In this document: piece after piece, positions 24,701 to 37,245 of the stretch | Layout: each line of letters opens with the position of its first letter | Numbering within the stretch: position 1 is the first letter of the stretch | Origin: Ascidia mentula | Taxonomy: Eukaryota > Chordata > Ascidiacea > Phlebobranchia > Ascidiidae | DNA length: 64,000 bases | Assembly: GCA_947561715.1 (NCBI GenBank) | Contig: OX387204.1 | Span: 2,919,001-2,983,000 of the forward strand | Direction: 5' to 3' | Made by a program: the position numbers and the translations under genes | Notes under the pieces: generated by a model | Databases searched by the model: none | The model's input: the letters and a program-made list of their open reading frames with translations, nothing else | What the model was told of the DNA's origin: nothing

Positions 24701-27700
24701 CTGCGCATAGAACATGATAAAAATGAATGTTGCTGACACAATTTCAAATTTATGTTAAAAACAGATATTTTTAAACCAACACCTATGAGAGCCTAAATGC
24801 TAATAGTGCGTTTAGCGTTCTTTTCGTGTTAAAGAATCGTTTAGGCCTTGTTTGGGATGACTCAGTGCTGTTAAAGCGACAAAATCGGGTTGCACGCACC
24901 GTAAAGCCTCAATAAGTGCATGTAACAATCCCGCAAAAGACGTGGCTTTGTAATGCGAGCGGGAACGGTTTCCTTTCGTCAGTTGAGGCATTAGCGCGCA
25001 CAATGACAAGCCGAAGGGGAGGTCTATGCAGTACCTCGATAAGATCCTTGTGCAATCTTGTAGTCGTGAAAAACACGCTTGCATTCTCGCAGGTTGACCG
25101 CTTTAATTGGAAAGCCAGTGGATTAACGTCGCAGGCCGTAACAAGTCGACCTGCGGCCGATAGTAATCTATAGCCCAGGGTTTTAAGCTCCTTTAAGCCT
25201 CTTTAGTCTGTTGATCGTGTAGATACGTGTACAAATGCACTGTTTTAACTATGGCGACGAACTCGCCTGCCGCATCGGTAACACAATAACGCGTTAACAT
25301 TTTTAAATCGTGGTTTCAGTGTGTATGTAAACAGTGCCCAAAGGAAAAGGTCAATGCAGGGCCAAGGCGAATTTTACGCATAGCGGCTCGGCAGAGGCCC
25401 GTATCCGGTTTCCATGATTGGACTGGCCAAGTTTTCGAGGCAAGCAAATTTCTTACTTGCGGGTAGAACCGATTCCTGAGTTTATGAAGGGTGGCTGAAC
25501 CCAGGTGCGTAGAGCCGAATTTTTAGCGCAGCAAATGTTTCCAGAAACTTGCATGAACCAATGGCGGGAGTTTGATGATTTAACCGGCCGCAGGCTCCCA
25601 TTTTCCAGCCTAACCACGCTAAACAAGGCGCTTCGGCTACAAGCGAAAGCACGAGGGACCTTTCAAAACTATGTTAAATAGACGTGCAAGCAATGCGGTG
25701 CGCCTCATATAGTTCGCAACAGTCGATGGCCCAGCGCAATGAACTGCGATTGATGGACACCTGCTACAGATTCAATAAGATGGGCCTGCGGCGGCGGGCA
25801 ACAAAGCGCGCGCGGTTCAAATCGAATCGTGTTACTCCGTAAATACACAATCGTGCGAGCGCCGTCGTCAAACAAGCTCGGGAACATCAATCCAAATGAA
25901 ATACCTTTCCTCGGCGCAACAGCGCTTACGAAAATACTCGCGATGGGAAGGCACTGAGGAGAACAGCCACCGGAGGTTTGACGCGTGGTGAGCTATTTTA
26001 TCATCGCCCGCTCCTAAAAAAGCGTCTTCGGGCCGTCGATTTCGTTCAAATGCATACCTGGGGTTTTAATGCGCTTGACCGTGACGCTTGCGGCCTGTTG
26101 TAGAGGCGCGTTACAACTCTCAGGCACGTAGATAAGAGATGAAGAGAATGCTTCGCCCAAAGGTTTAAACAGCATCTGCGCTCGTTCATAAACGAAGTTT
26201 TGCCAGGATAGTTACCGCCATTTCGCCTCGACGTGCGGCTGTAGACACAATATACAGAGCTGAGCCAAAGATGAACGCAGGTGGTTTAGGCGGGCGCGTG
26301 CGGCTCAAATGAGACAAAGTGATTTTAAAGCGTCAACTCCACTTGACAACTTTGGGGAAAGCCGTAAAGCCCAATTTAATTATTCATGTAAGGAAATTTG
26401 CGCCCGGGCACAAACGCTGACAGCTACTTGGAAAATGATGGATGTACAGGGAACGCGAAAACTGGGTCTGTGTGAAGCTAAAGGATGAACAGAGAGCGAA
26501 GAAAGAACTCCCAGTTTCCGACCGCTAGTTGAAATTTGCAAGACGGGTACCACAAAATAGGCGCCAGTTCAATGTGGGCAGCCCATGTCGGTGTATGCTC
26601 AAGTTTAAAGGAAATTAGGCTATGTTGTCGTTGGCTCGACTCCGCAGCCTAGGAATTCAGCTTCCTCTTAGTGCAATGCTCCGTCTTGTCGTAAAACGTG
26701 ACCTCTACTGGCGTCATATTCTCTAGTGCGCCCACAGACAGGGCAATTGATTGAGGCTAACGCATGCCATGGAACGCAAAAAATCGTCACGCCGCGTTTT
26801 CTTGCTGGGGCCTTTTTCACTATTTGCTTTGACGAGGCACGACAGCGTAATAAAGCCAACAGGCAGCGAGGAACATCTAATCGCGGCCGTCGAAGCCTTG
26901 TCGTGCCGCGCTTCCGTGACGAACGGGACGAGCTGCAGTGAGGTTGAGACAGAGTTTGAGTTCGCGCAAGCCTCGAGCGCGCTTCTTTGGTGCAAATTCG
27001 ACCGTGTTGCCTTAACCGTCAGCGCCAGGAAGTGAGGGGTGTCTATATACAGCCACGAGGAGAGCAGCCTGAGGAATAAGTGGCACTTTGTTGTAGACTT
27101 CTGTTTATTCAAGAAGGCCAGGATCAAACAAGAGGTGTTGCTGTTGGGATTTCGGGTCTTTTGTCGTCGTGCCGACTTTCGTGACAAGTGCTCGTACGTC
27201 GGCTCGAGCAAGCAAGCTATAAGAAAGCAGCTGGTTTGCGGGGGGTAAGGCAGTACACAATGGCATAATGATCAAACTGCTAAAAAGGGCAAATGTGTAA
27301 TTTCAAGTACAGGAGGTCTCCCAAATTTTGCGTTTTATCATTTCAAAATGAAGCTAACCGATCCTAGGTGGTCAGGTTGCTGCTTTCACAAGTTCGTGTA
27401 CCTTTCAGAGTGGTGCGCCAGCGTCTGCCACACTCCTGCCGTAAATTCAAGCACACGTTCGCGTTGTTGGCAATGACGAACGTTGCCATAACTCAACGAT
27501 ACGTTTAATTTGAGCTGGGCCCGTGGAGTTTGTCTTTTTCGCCAAACAAGGCCCAAGACAGGGCAACGAGGCCCAATCCATCCTCGCCGCACCCCCTGGC
27601 ACTGTTTGCCAAGGGTACATACACTTGTCAATACTCGAAGTCGAACATTTAGCTAAGGGAGGAATTAAATGTACCAACACGGACCTTTGTTGTCCAAACC

Positions 27701-28800
27701 GCGTCTGGACAAACCTTTGCTTAGCGATGACGTATCAGACATTGTTACAGCTTCAACGAAATGGTTGGAGCTTGCTAAATCGTTTGTCATGTGTCAGGCT
27801 CTCTATAAGGAGAACTTTCATATGGTTCCGTTCTCGGGTAATCAAACAACTTGAGTTTCACTTCAAGGTTTTCAACAGTTAAAATGTGTAATGAACAGAT
27901 GGGAGGGTATATTACCATTAGGCGTTTATTTTAACTGTTTCTATTTTTTATTGCTTTTGGTTTGGCATCCTTACATTCCTACGTGCCAAGAACATTAATA
28001 GAAAAGACCCGCGACACTCTGACCCCATATTGCCTCATTGCGCACGAATAAACTTTCGCGCCAATCCAATTAACGCTTTGGCACGCTCCAGAACCACGTA
28101 TGGCATCCATTTTTACGGCTCGTAACAGTTTGTACAATCGCGTCTTTGTCGTAGAATAACCACAATGAATAAGTGCTGAGTACAAATAGTTGGAATTTTA
28201 TTGCCGTTGTGAGGGATTGCCAGCTGGTTTAGGATGGTTTCCTGGCAAAGGTTGCGACATTTGGTATTATTTAACCGTCAGATACGGAAATATTGATTAG
28301 TTTGTTGAGTAAGCAGTGTTTTCGTTGGTCCTTGATTGGCAGTTCTTCTAATTGCATTCGCAAGAGCACAAAGTTAAATACATCCAGTAAGGTCAAAAAC
28401 ATCAACAAGTTGACAGAAACAATCGTTTTTTTCTGCAACGAATCATCTTTTGTTGACGCTTGTAATCTTGCTTCTACTAATTCACGCTAAACGCACCCGA
28501 GCCTAGCCCAGCACTAATGAATCATTTTCAGGAATTTTTGTACAAGGTTCATGATGCCGCTTTCCACAAAACCGACTTCATTATTTCTTGTGTTTGCATC
28601 CAAACAGGTGGTTAGTGTTTTTGAAATGTGTAGGCCGTCGACCTTTCGGTTATCGATGGAAGGCTAACTGTCTGCCTGCATTTTCCTTGCAAGCAATTAA
28701 GCGCAATCTGCCCCGAAGGCTTAAGAATGATCGTGATTAAATCTGGTGAAAATGTTTACTTGGTAACATGTTCCACTCACCCTGGTCGTCGGCGATTGCT
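24701..28800. other. Intergenic, CpG-rich, no secure gene
   Basis: Several long open frames overlap on opposite strands here (for example 26723-27211 on - with + strand twins), as expected where GC content is raised and stops are rare. None carries a recognisable domain. One stretch on -, about 27404-27500, has an exon-like peptide (GNVRHCQQRERVLEFTAGVW) ending at a GT donor, but no partner exon was found. The stretch should contain the promoters of the divergent TTC29 and R-spondin genes. Confidence 0.45.
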
Positions 28801-31800
28801 ATGCTGGTAATCGTCATCAAACGCGGATACCTGTGTTACATCATAAGCCTTTGTTACGTCATCATCGCGCTCATGGCCGCGTTTTGCTTGGACTGCAATC
28901 GAGTCGTGCACACCCGCAACCGCAGAGGTGAGTGACCAAACCACGCCAGATAAACCCATGGTTAAAGAAGATTGATAGTGGAGTCTTGCGTACGACTGGA
29001 CCCCGCAGAAAATAGGCGACCGAACTGGCTGGGTTCATTGGCCCGTAAACCCAAAGGCCGGGTTTTGGCAGAGAGCCGAGGGTAGACATAGTTTTCTTTC
29101 GGCTAAATCTCCACGCACCATTATATCGCTTTGCTAATACACGGTAAACATAAAGCAGGCGCGAAACTTGAATTGTTGTTTGTTGCTAAAATCGAGCTAA
29201 TAAGTTGACCGTTTTTCGTGCGGTTTTAGCTAATGGTGTGTCGCAAATCCCCACGTTCACCCCGAAGCGCTTTTCAGCGATTCCACCTAAATGGTGGAAC
29301 GACGGTGCGGGCGCAGTTAAAATGCCTGTTCGCCGGTAAAACGAGAGTCACTGCGTGCAGTATCTTGACGCCCGGGAAGGACGAGAGCCAGAATCCCGCA
29401 TAATGGATTGTGTGAAAACGTACAAGGCAACTCTGCGTGTGTGTTGTGACTCGCAAATTACCGTGACAAGCCTTTACATGGTGTAAGGTTGCACTGCGTG
29501 GTTCGCGTTAACCGACCGGGCCAAGGGGAGGCAATGGACCCGGCGCCCTGGCGAAACCTGGAGGAACATTATACACGACCTGTTCAAGTGCGGTCTCTTA
29601 ATTCTCGCCGGCAAGTTCAAGTAGGCGTAGGTTTGTTTGTTGCACGGGTCATATGTTTTACATCCAACCGCCCTTTGTACTTTTCACTATCGGTTTTCAA
29701 TCGTCCGGGCCGCGCCGGCGATTACGCTTCCAGAAGGATCGCGGCGAAAACATGACACGTGCTCGGGCACTCCAGCTATCAATGCAAGGCATTGTGGCTC
29801 CTTCTTGGGTCGTCAGATGTCGTTGCACGCGAGGTCAGACCATACCGAAAGCATCCATTGTTGAAGCATAACAACATTTTTTAAAAAAAATTCAAAAAGT
29901 AATATATCTTATATTTTGTTGCTCGATCGGCTTCACAAAGTATTGCAAAGATTTCGCGTTAATTTCCACCACGCGAGGAATCTCGTGACGTCGTCGTTCC
30001 GTGCCGAACTACAGGCCCATTTCCCGATCCGGGGCCCAAGAAGATGAAAGTTGTTTTCTCCAAACAAGGTCGTGACCCTAAGTGGATGCGACAGTCCCCT
30101 AAAAAGCGATGTGCCGCGCTTGGAGGACGTAATTGCGTCGCTTTCGAAAGCGCCCACGTTGGAATGCTGGTCGTTTGATCGGGGGCAGGTGACAGCACTC
30201 TAACATATGCAAGCACCGTGTGACATACCCAAGGCTCGGTGGCGTTGAAACGAAAGTAAAACAACCGGATACCGGGCTTTCTTCTGCCGAAAAACTCGCT
30301 CGAAACGCTACATTTTTTGTGCCAGACTCAAGCACCGCCACAAGAAACCAACAGCGCCCCCAAAATCAGGGACGTGCTCGTATCAGTGCGGACAACACGT
30401 ATTGGTTGGACGCGTGTTGAAAAGCCAACTCCCAAAACCATACCTGACACACGTTTATGTGGGCTGGCACTATCTCCCGCGTTGAAAATAACACGTAAAG
30501 GATCCTTTTTTGTCGGGATTTTGGCGTCAGGGATTTGTTATTACTAGATGGTCCCCCTTGCTTCGGCGGCTTTTAACGATCTCGGCCCAGACTTGAAAGT
30601 TCTTTGGGTTGACCGCAGCCATTAATCCAGAGACAGGCTTGGGAATATGGTGGTAACTGTTACAATTTCTGTTAAACGGTAACTGTACAAAGCAACGTGA
30701 AGTGGCGAATTCAGTGCGTTCTTCAACAAAACGCGTTTCGACGATGTATTGAAAGCGGTAGCAAGTATCGCATATATTTACCGCAGCTTCTGCAGAAAGG
30801 AAAGGAACCCGCGATCGTCAGAACGCAAATAATTGATTTGACGCATCAATGAAGCATGAGCGGCAGTAGGTGATCCTCGACAATGGGGATTATGCGTGCG
30901 CGCGATTACTGAAAGAGGCGCGGTGACCAGATCAAGCATCGTTCGAAACAGGGAGACGACGCGAGGCCCAATTTCCCATGACCGCGCGAGCCGTCGGCGG
31001 AAATTCTGGCACCGGAAAACTTTTCTTCGTGTCCCCCGCGCGCGATAATTACGTCAGCAGACAATTGGATTTTAGGCAATGAGTGCAAGGAGAAAGACCG
31101 TGAATTAGGGCGAAACAACTGGGCCGGAGCAAACTTTGGCCCCGCGCCGTCGACTTCGATTAATGGTATTTCGACAGTTTCCGCTTGTCTGTCGGTATCG
31201 CGTGTTCGTTCGCGCGTTGCGACGGAACTGCCACGGCCTTCCGATGTTAATTCAATAAGGAACCGCGCGGCGATATGCATTATTCATCAGGCGTATTGAT
31301 TCGAATGCGAAAATTGGCGCAATTACCAGCTCTTTGCGGCGCTAATGCTGCCGCCGTCTGTAATTTCATCTCATAATTGAGAGCGACTAAAAACGACCAG
31401 GTTTGTTCGGGAATGCAGCGCGACCGACCTTGTCAATTTGGCGACCGCGGTTCGGGGGCGTTTGCAATTTTGCTGTTGCTCGCGTAAAAGCGAACCGGAT
31501 AGCGGGAACCGGGCGGGGACGCGGGAATAAGACGAGTGACAACGACGGACGGGTAAAACAATGTCACGGTCGGTCTAAATTAAGGCGGGCGTGACAAAGT
31601 TAAATCGATCCAAATTTATTTTCATTGTGGCCAATTTTACATTTGTGTTGGGGCACTTTGTAAATGTCACAAAAAACTATCGGAAGAAGTGAGCGTTATT
31701 CACGTTATTCAAACATCAAGTTGTCTATGATGGCATAAGTATTTGCCGAAACAGACAATATGTTAATAACAGTATGGGCCAGTCTTTTTATTCTCAGAGT

Positions 31801-34800
31801 TTTTCTATGTTTTGGTACACTGCATGTTCAAACAATGTCCTATATATCAGGAACATTTTTGCGGACAGCTTTAAATGCAAATGGTGCGGGGACGAAAAGT
31901 CGCATCAACTTCAAGTAAAGTAGACAAGAACGCTGTCACGCCCATTAGGAGTACATGCATTTTTCGTTTTACAACGATGACCTTAGCTGTTTCGGCGGAA
32001 GACAGCGACATCATTAGTATCGCTACTTCGGCTTGAAAAAGTCTCCGATCCATTTGGTCCCGAGCCGAAAACAGTTGTCTGCCGTCGATTTGATGCGCTA
32101 TGTGCCGTAAAGGCGCCCGTTTTTCCCCCAAAATCCCCTTGCGCAGACGCACGTGCAGAGATTGCAGCCAGATAGAGACAAACAAAGGATAAGACGCCAT
32201 CCCCAATTCACAGGGACTGGTAAAATACCCGGGACGTTGCTCAGCGGTCCAGTCTTATCATAAAAGCCTCGATGCCGAATCGCACACCGATAACCTAATG
32301 GAATGGCCCCAAAGGCAGCGACAGAATTCGACAGTTAAATGTTCGCTTTTAAAGTTGTTTAAAGCCATCCCCTTGACGGCATCGTTCTGCTACCCTCTTT
32401 ACTGTCTTATCAGGCAGCCGCCGATAAGTTTTTGCCACGGCAAGTTAGGAAATATATCGTGGCGTGATGACATATGGCGAGGTACCGATGGCGTATCGCC
32501 TTATAGTGGAGCTCATCACGTTGCTGGGACTCCTCGTGCTCAGCTACGGACGACATTACGCTCTCAGGCGTATTCCAAGATCCGGACCGACCCTAATTAC
32601 GAGGCGTGTGCTGATACATCAAGGTATGCATCGCAGATAAACGTCAGGTTACACAGTGGTCTGGGTGTTTGTGTTCAGGGGCCTGTCGGGAGACGCAGGT
32701 GTGAATGCGACACAACTCGTCTGACCCCGTCAACTATGCAGTCGCCTAGAGCCGTTGCAGGTGCGGCGAGAACATAAACAGGTCCCAGGTTTCCTCGAAT
32801 GTCTATCATGTATCCACCGAACGCATTTCTTCACTTTCAAATAAGCGACTGTTCTGGTGTTTATTTCGCCGTGGCGTGCCCCGCATGCCGTCGCTGCACG
32901 AGATCTTTGCGCGCTGTTGTTTCACTGGCTGGTTGACCTCGACTTTTGAGGTAAAACTTAAACAGTTTGTTGCAGCATCACAATGCTGATCGCTTCTGTT
33001 GACGCTGCGGTTTCTTGTAGCGCGAAATATATATTGACCAAGCAGCTGCACTTCACCATTGTTTTCTGTAAATCGTCGCCGTCAAGGCGTTGGGGTGATA
33101 TGGAGTCAGGCATCCTGGGCAAGTTTAATTACCTGACCTTTGAGTTTGTGCTGTACATTTAGATTTAATGGTTCGCAAACTCTTTGCAACCTCTATTACC
33201 GCCAGACACAATTATTTTCCAGTATATTTGGTTTCATCGGTCCCCACGCGACATATTCATTTTCGTATTTGTTGATCAGTTACGTGGTATACCGTTATAC
33301 ATGATTTAAATGATTTGATTTGTTCATTCACTGCCGGTGCGTGAGATCGGGGTTAATTTCGCAATGTACACATTTGATGGCGAGGTTATGCCATCCAGAA
33401 TTTTCCACAGAATGTTCTTACTTCAAACTATCTACAACTGATTTTACAAATGCAAACATTCCGCCTTCTGTGGCAAATCACTGATTGTAGATAGTGGTTA
33501 ATGCTTAATCTTCCTAAAACCTTGATGCAGTGATATACGCCAGCATAAATCCAAATCATAGGCAACAGCGTATTAAATTTGTACGTATTCATGTCTTAAG
33601 TATAAGCGTTACATGCTACTGTATGAACGGGGCATGATGGTCCCGTTGCATACAGTGCTCAAGCCCTTTTTTCCCAGCTCTCGTATTTTGATCATAAGGT
33701 TCACAGGCATACCTTGGTTGCGGTGCCAGTAAAAACTATTTTACACTTTGACATTTCAACCCTTGATCCCAATGTCTTACACACAACTAAACGTTACCCT
33801 ATTGTTCTCAGGGACATCGGATTTGCCATTCGTGTGCGGCAGTTTATGCGTAGACTGCACTACGCTCCACAACGGCTGCCCGAATTGCAAGGGGATTCAA
33901 CAGACGAAGTTTTTATTCGTTGACCCGAATACCCAACGCTCGTTTTGTCTTCACCGCTGTCCCCCCGGTTACTACGACCATCGGTCGAAAAAAGTGGGAT
34001 TTTCATGTAAAAGTAAGTCACAGGATACTTGTTCTGTTTGTTTGAGTGTTTTTCGGAACGCATGTTTCGGAGACGCCGAAAAATGTAGATGTACATCATG
34101 TAAACAGCCGATATTCGGCGAATTTTAATCTAATGATGCTATGGTGGGTGATTAGGCAAGTTTCGGCAGGTTATCCTCAGCCGTATTGATGTATATGGGC
34201 AATAAAATTACAAGCTGCGCACATTAACAATACGGTACTCATCGCTCATTCCGTTTTCAAAATATCGTTTACAAAATTGTTTCCTGGTACAGTATCTTTA
34301 TTTAAAAGAATGCCATGAGTTCATTTGCGGCATTTGCTCTTACAGACACCCCCTGTCACCCAAATTAAACATTATCCACTATGTTACAATTCTATACAAT
34401 ATGCCTAAGATTTTGAGTAGAGATTACGCTTCCCGCAATCGCCGCATTTAAAGTGGGAAAGTTTTACGCGTAGTGACGGGACACCGTGACGCCAATTTTA
34501 TTCACACGGTGACTAAATATAGGCATTCGCATCCAAACTTAGCTCTGGCTTTGATGGAACTACAAGCAACGCTATTATTTTTTCGCCTGAATGCAGTTCA
34601 TCCACATGGCAAGCTTTGATATTTTGTAATCACAGCTGCCTCTCGCAGTATCGCATATGCGGCGCAGAGCTCGAAGCCGTGCGGCGTTTACTGTGCTTTT
34701 AGTATTATCAATGTCGTTATCTCAGGTCGGCGTTTATGCCAAGGATAAATGCTGGCAACCGCGCATTCGCAAATATGCAACAACGCGTTTTCTGTTTAAA

Positions 34801-37245
34801 ACCTCCAAACTGTGGTCGTCTGGCAGGGAAGCGCGCACGCAGCAACAGTTCACCAATTTTCCGTTGTTGTTTACTTGTGGTTCTAAGTTTGGAAACAAGG
34901 CTCAGAATATTGCCACGTCACTGCTCAATTCGAACCATTTAAAATAAAGAAGAACCTATGGTTACTGTTAAACGTATGTGACTGTTTTAAAAAAGTTTTG
35001 TAATTAACTTACAACTATGCTCGGAGTTATGTTTAAGTGTGACGATCTATGCGGAGAGACAATAATTCATCCCTTTAACTTCGCCTTGTGGATGGTGAAA
35101 TTACTAAGGCGCTGAATTAAAATTACTTTTGTACATTTCTGCTGGTGCTTCCGATACTAAAACAACGAAACAAAAAAACACGCGTGATGTCATCGTGTAG
35201 TGCTGGAAAAGTCATTGCGCAAACAAGGCACGTGGCTTGGACTGGCCAAAAATCCAGGCCACCTGAATAACTGTGTGAAGTAAGTTCAGGTTTAAAGTGG
35301 TCGAACGATTAACAACGTATTCTTCGCAACGAAAATAAACTCCTCCACAACCTTTAATTAAAATTTCGATTGTTTAATGTTTTATTCTCATTCTTGATGA
35401 GCGCAACATATATGTATTTCCATGCCACAATTTGCCATGGGGCCAACAGAGCCTAAATCCATAACTGGTGTCGATCTTATAGGAACCATAGCTCGTTGCT
35501 TAACCCCAAAATTTCCGCGAAATAGAATTTTCAAAGGAAAGAAATTCTGCAATGAGCGACAGAGATTAAAAGTACGTTGAGTGCATTTCGTTTTTTTATA
35601 GCGTGATTCGCTTCAGTTTTCATTTCCGAAGTGATAAACATTTTTTTGCAAGACTGTGTGCGTTTGCTTTCAAATCTGGTTATAGCGGATAAAATATCTA
35701 CAAACTATAGTTCAGTTAGGTTGAACCCATCATGCTCCCGAACTACGAGGCTGTGAGACGGAGACCGCTAGACCGAGCGGCATCTTTTAATTTACGACCT
35801 CGTCCAGACAAATATTTGTTTGGTGGCACAATTACGAATGCTTTTACGTCATTCGGAGTGTATCGCAACAAGTCACGGGTTTTGATTCCAGTTGAATTGG
35901 ACTTGGTCGAGCACGGCACCAACGAAAATTTTGCCGTGAAATTGAAAGTGTGGAATTGAAACGATGTCCAAACTTGTTTCGTTTCATTTGCCCGCGGAAT
36001 GTTTTGGGGAGCACAGAGAGCTACAGATACTTTCCAGCACAGAGCAATTTAACATTTTCTACACTCTCGCTGTGCTGTGTGGATTTTTGGTCGCTACAGT
36101 CCGCGGGGTGTTCTTGCGTTTTATCACTCATTCGTGTAGGAATGAATAACCGCTTTATTGTCTGTTGAGACACTAACGCACAGACACAAGTTTGATAGAA
36201 GGTACGTTCTATTGCTTTTGCCTTATCACAAGCAAAAACTGGACTATCGTGAATAACAAAGCAAATTCTCGTCCTAACTGTCACTGAAGCAGAATACGTC
36301 ACTGTTCAATTACAAAATTAAAAACATTATAGTACATGCAATGTGCATTAAAACACTGCTCACTGTTTAACTTGCAGGATGCAGTCAAGGCTGTTCATCG
36401 TGCGACCACCAGTCCAAGTGCAACCAATGCTTGGATAATTTCTATCTACACGATTCTTCGTGCGTTTCCCAATGTCCCAGGAATATGATTCCCAGCAATG
36501 ACACGTGTATAGTGCGGGAGCCTAAAAGAAAAGGTAATGGTTTCTGTGGAAATGGTTACAACAACTTATACTACTGCTAAATCCATTTAATGCTCTATTC
36601 AACGGTGTCCACAAGCTTTTTGTAGAACGCTATCTAGTATTAACTTGTTATATAGTTAACAACAGGTTAAACGGCCAAACCAACGGGATCCCAAATTCCA
36701 ATATCTATAATGCATTATTTGAATCGTTTGTAGATGAAAAACTTTAATTTTTTTCGAAAATGTTGTTTTATGTTTTGTGACTGACAGGGATAATGCTTCC
36801 CACTGCTCCGCGTCCCCTAGTACAAAAGCTGAGCTCCACAAATTAACCAATACGCGTAATTTGCCCTTGCAGGGACATCTCACACCAAACTCCGAACTTC
36901 AAAGATAAACAAATGTCGCACAATTTTTAAAAGATGCAAGAAGCGAAAAAGTAAAAGGAAAAAAAACTGCAAACGAAGACACACTGCCTGCAGAAGAAGA
37001 ATAAAGTGCAGTAAGAGCTCCTTGTTTGTTTACGTGTTTAATTCGGGTCCTTTATTTGGGCGAAAAGGAAACAAAACGTAATCTTGTCATAATAATTATC
37101 GTCTCATTATTGGCCGCTGGTTTCAAGCTCACAGAGATATGTTTTCACAGACCGCATCACGCGTCCAAGGTTCTGCAACAACCGACCACGTGGTCAGTCG
37201 TCCAAACAGCCCAACAATTCTAATCGAATCAACGGGCACAAATAA
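28801..37245 (+). CDS. R-spondin-like secreted protein lacking a TSP1 domain
   Basis: R-spondins are secreted enhancers of Wnt signalling. Proposed coding exons 28801-28927, 33812-34012, 36378-36533, 36873-37010, 37151-37245 are all in phase 1 and give 238 residues. Exon 1 gives a signal-peptide-like hydrophobic start (YLCYIISLCYVIIALMAAF) and a basic HTRNRR. Exon 2 is furin-like repeat 1 (about residues 51-108: CGSLCVDC, GCPNC, CLHRCPPGYYDHR). Exon 3 is repeat 2 (about 111-152: CSQGCSSC, KCNQCLDNFYLH, CVSQCPRN). Vertebrate R-spondins then have a TSP1 domain; here exon 4 goes straight to a tail rich in Lys, Arg and spaced Cys (KRCKKRKSKRKKNCKRRH), and exon 5 ends RPRFCNNRPRG with its stop. 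Exons 2-3 are secure. Exon 1 rests on signal peptide, donor and phase across a 4.9 kb intron. The 3' end is uncertain: exon 4 read through its donor would stop about 25 codons later. TSP1 could be truly lost or lie in an unseen alternative exon. Confidence 0.75.
31721..31758 (+). repeat. GATGAT/CGAAAY hairpin repeat, copy 2
   Basis: The arms TTGTCT and AGACAA pair perfectly over 6 bp. They enclose ATGATG, a short GC stem with an AT-rich loop, and CGAAAC. The copy at 57187 (read on -) shares CATAAGTWTTTGCCGAAAC. Four bases downstream starts a 36-bp segment that recurs at 57310-57345, which suggests both belong to a dispersed element. Confidence 0.55.
31762..31797 (+). repeat. 36-bp dispersed repeat segment, copy 1
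   Basis: This segment matches 57310-57345 with one mismatch by eye; it contains ACAGTATGGGCCAGTC and ends TTCTCAG. A 36-bp near-identity is not expected by chance in 64 kb. It is probably the remnant end of a dispersed element, family unknown. Confidence 0.6.
34013..36377. other. R-spondin intron between furin-like repeats, with unexplained open frames
   Basis: A 2.4 kb intron. It contains a + strand frame at 34657-34947 (96 codons) that begins like a signal peptide: basic n-region, hydrophobic FTVLLVLSMSL, small residues before YAKDK; its stop overlaps an AATAAA. A second frame at 35732-35959 (75 codons) is also unrecognised. Neither joins the R-spondin exons in phase. They may be small nested genes or chance frames. 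Confidence 0.35.

Larger units (their letters stand above)
28928..33811. other. Proposed large first intron of R-spondin-like gene
   Basis: A CpG-rich 4.9 kb stretch without recognised exons. The long frames at 31871-32206 (-), 32298-32777 (+) and 30906-31280 (-) have no family motifs and low-complexity or overlapping twins. It holds one hairpin repeat (31721-31758) and a 36-bp segment shared with 57310-57345. If the exon 1 assignment is wrong, part of this is promoter DNA. Confidence 0.45.

Noticed and set aside
26723-27211. 162-codon frame on -
   Set aside because: Overlapped by + strand frames of similar length, no motif, in a GC-raised stretch where stops are rare; no flanking exons.
32298-32777. 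159-codon frame on +
   Set aside because: No recognisable domain, irregular composition, no supporting splice partners; likely fortuitous within the proposed R-spondin intron.
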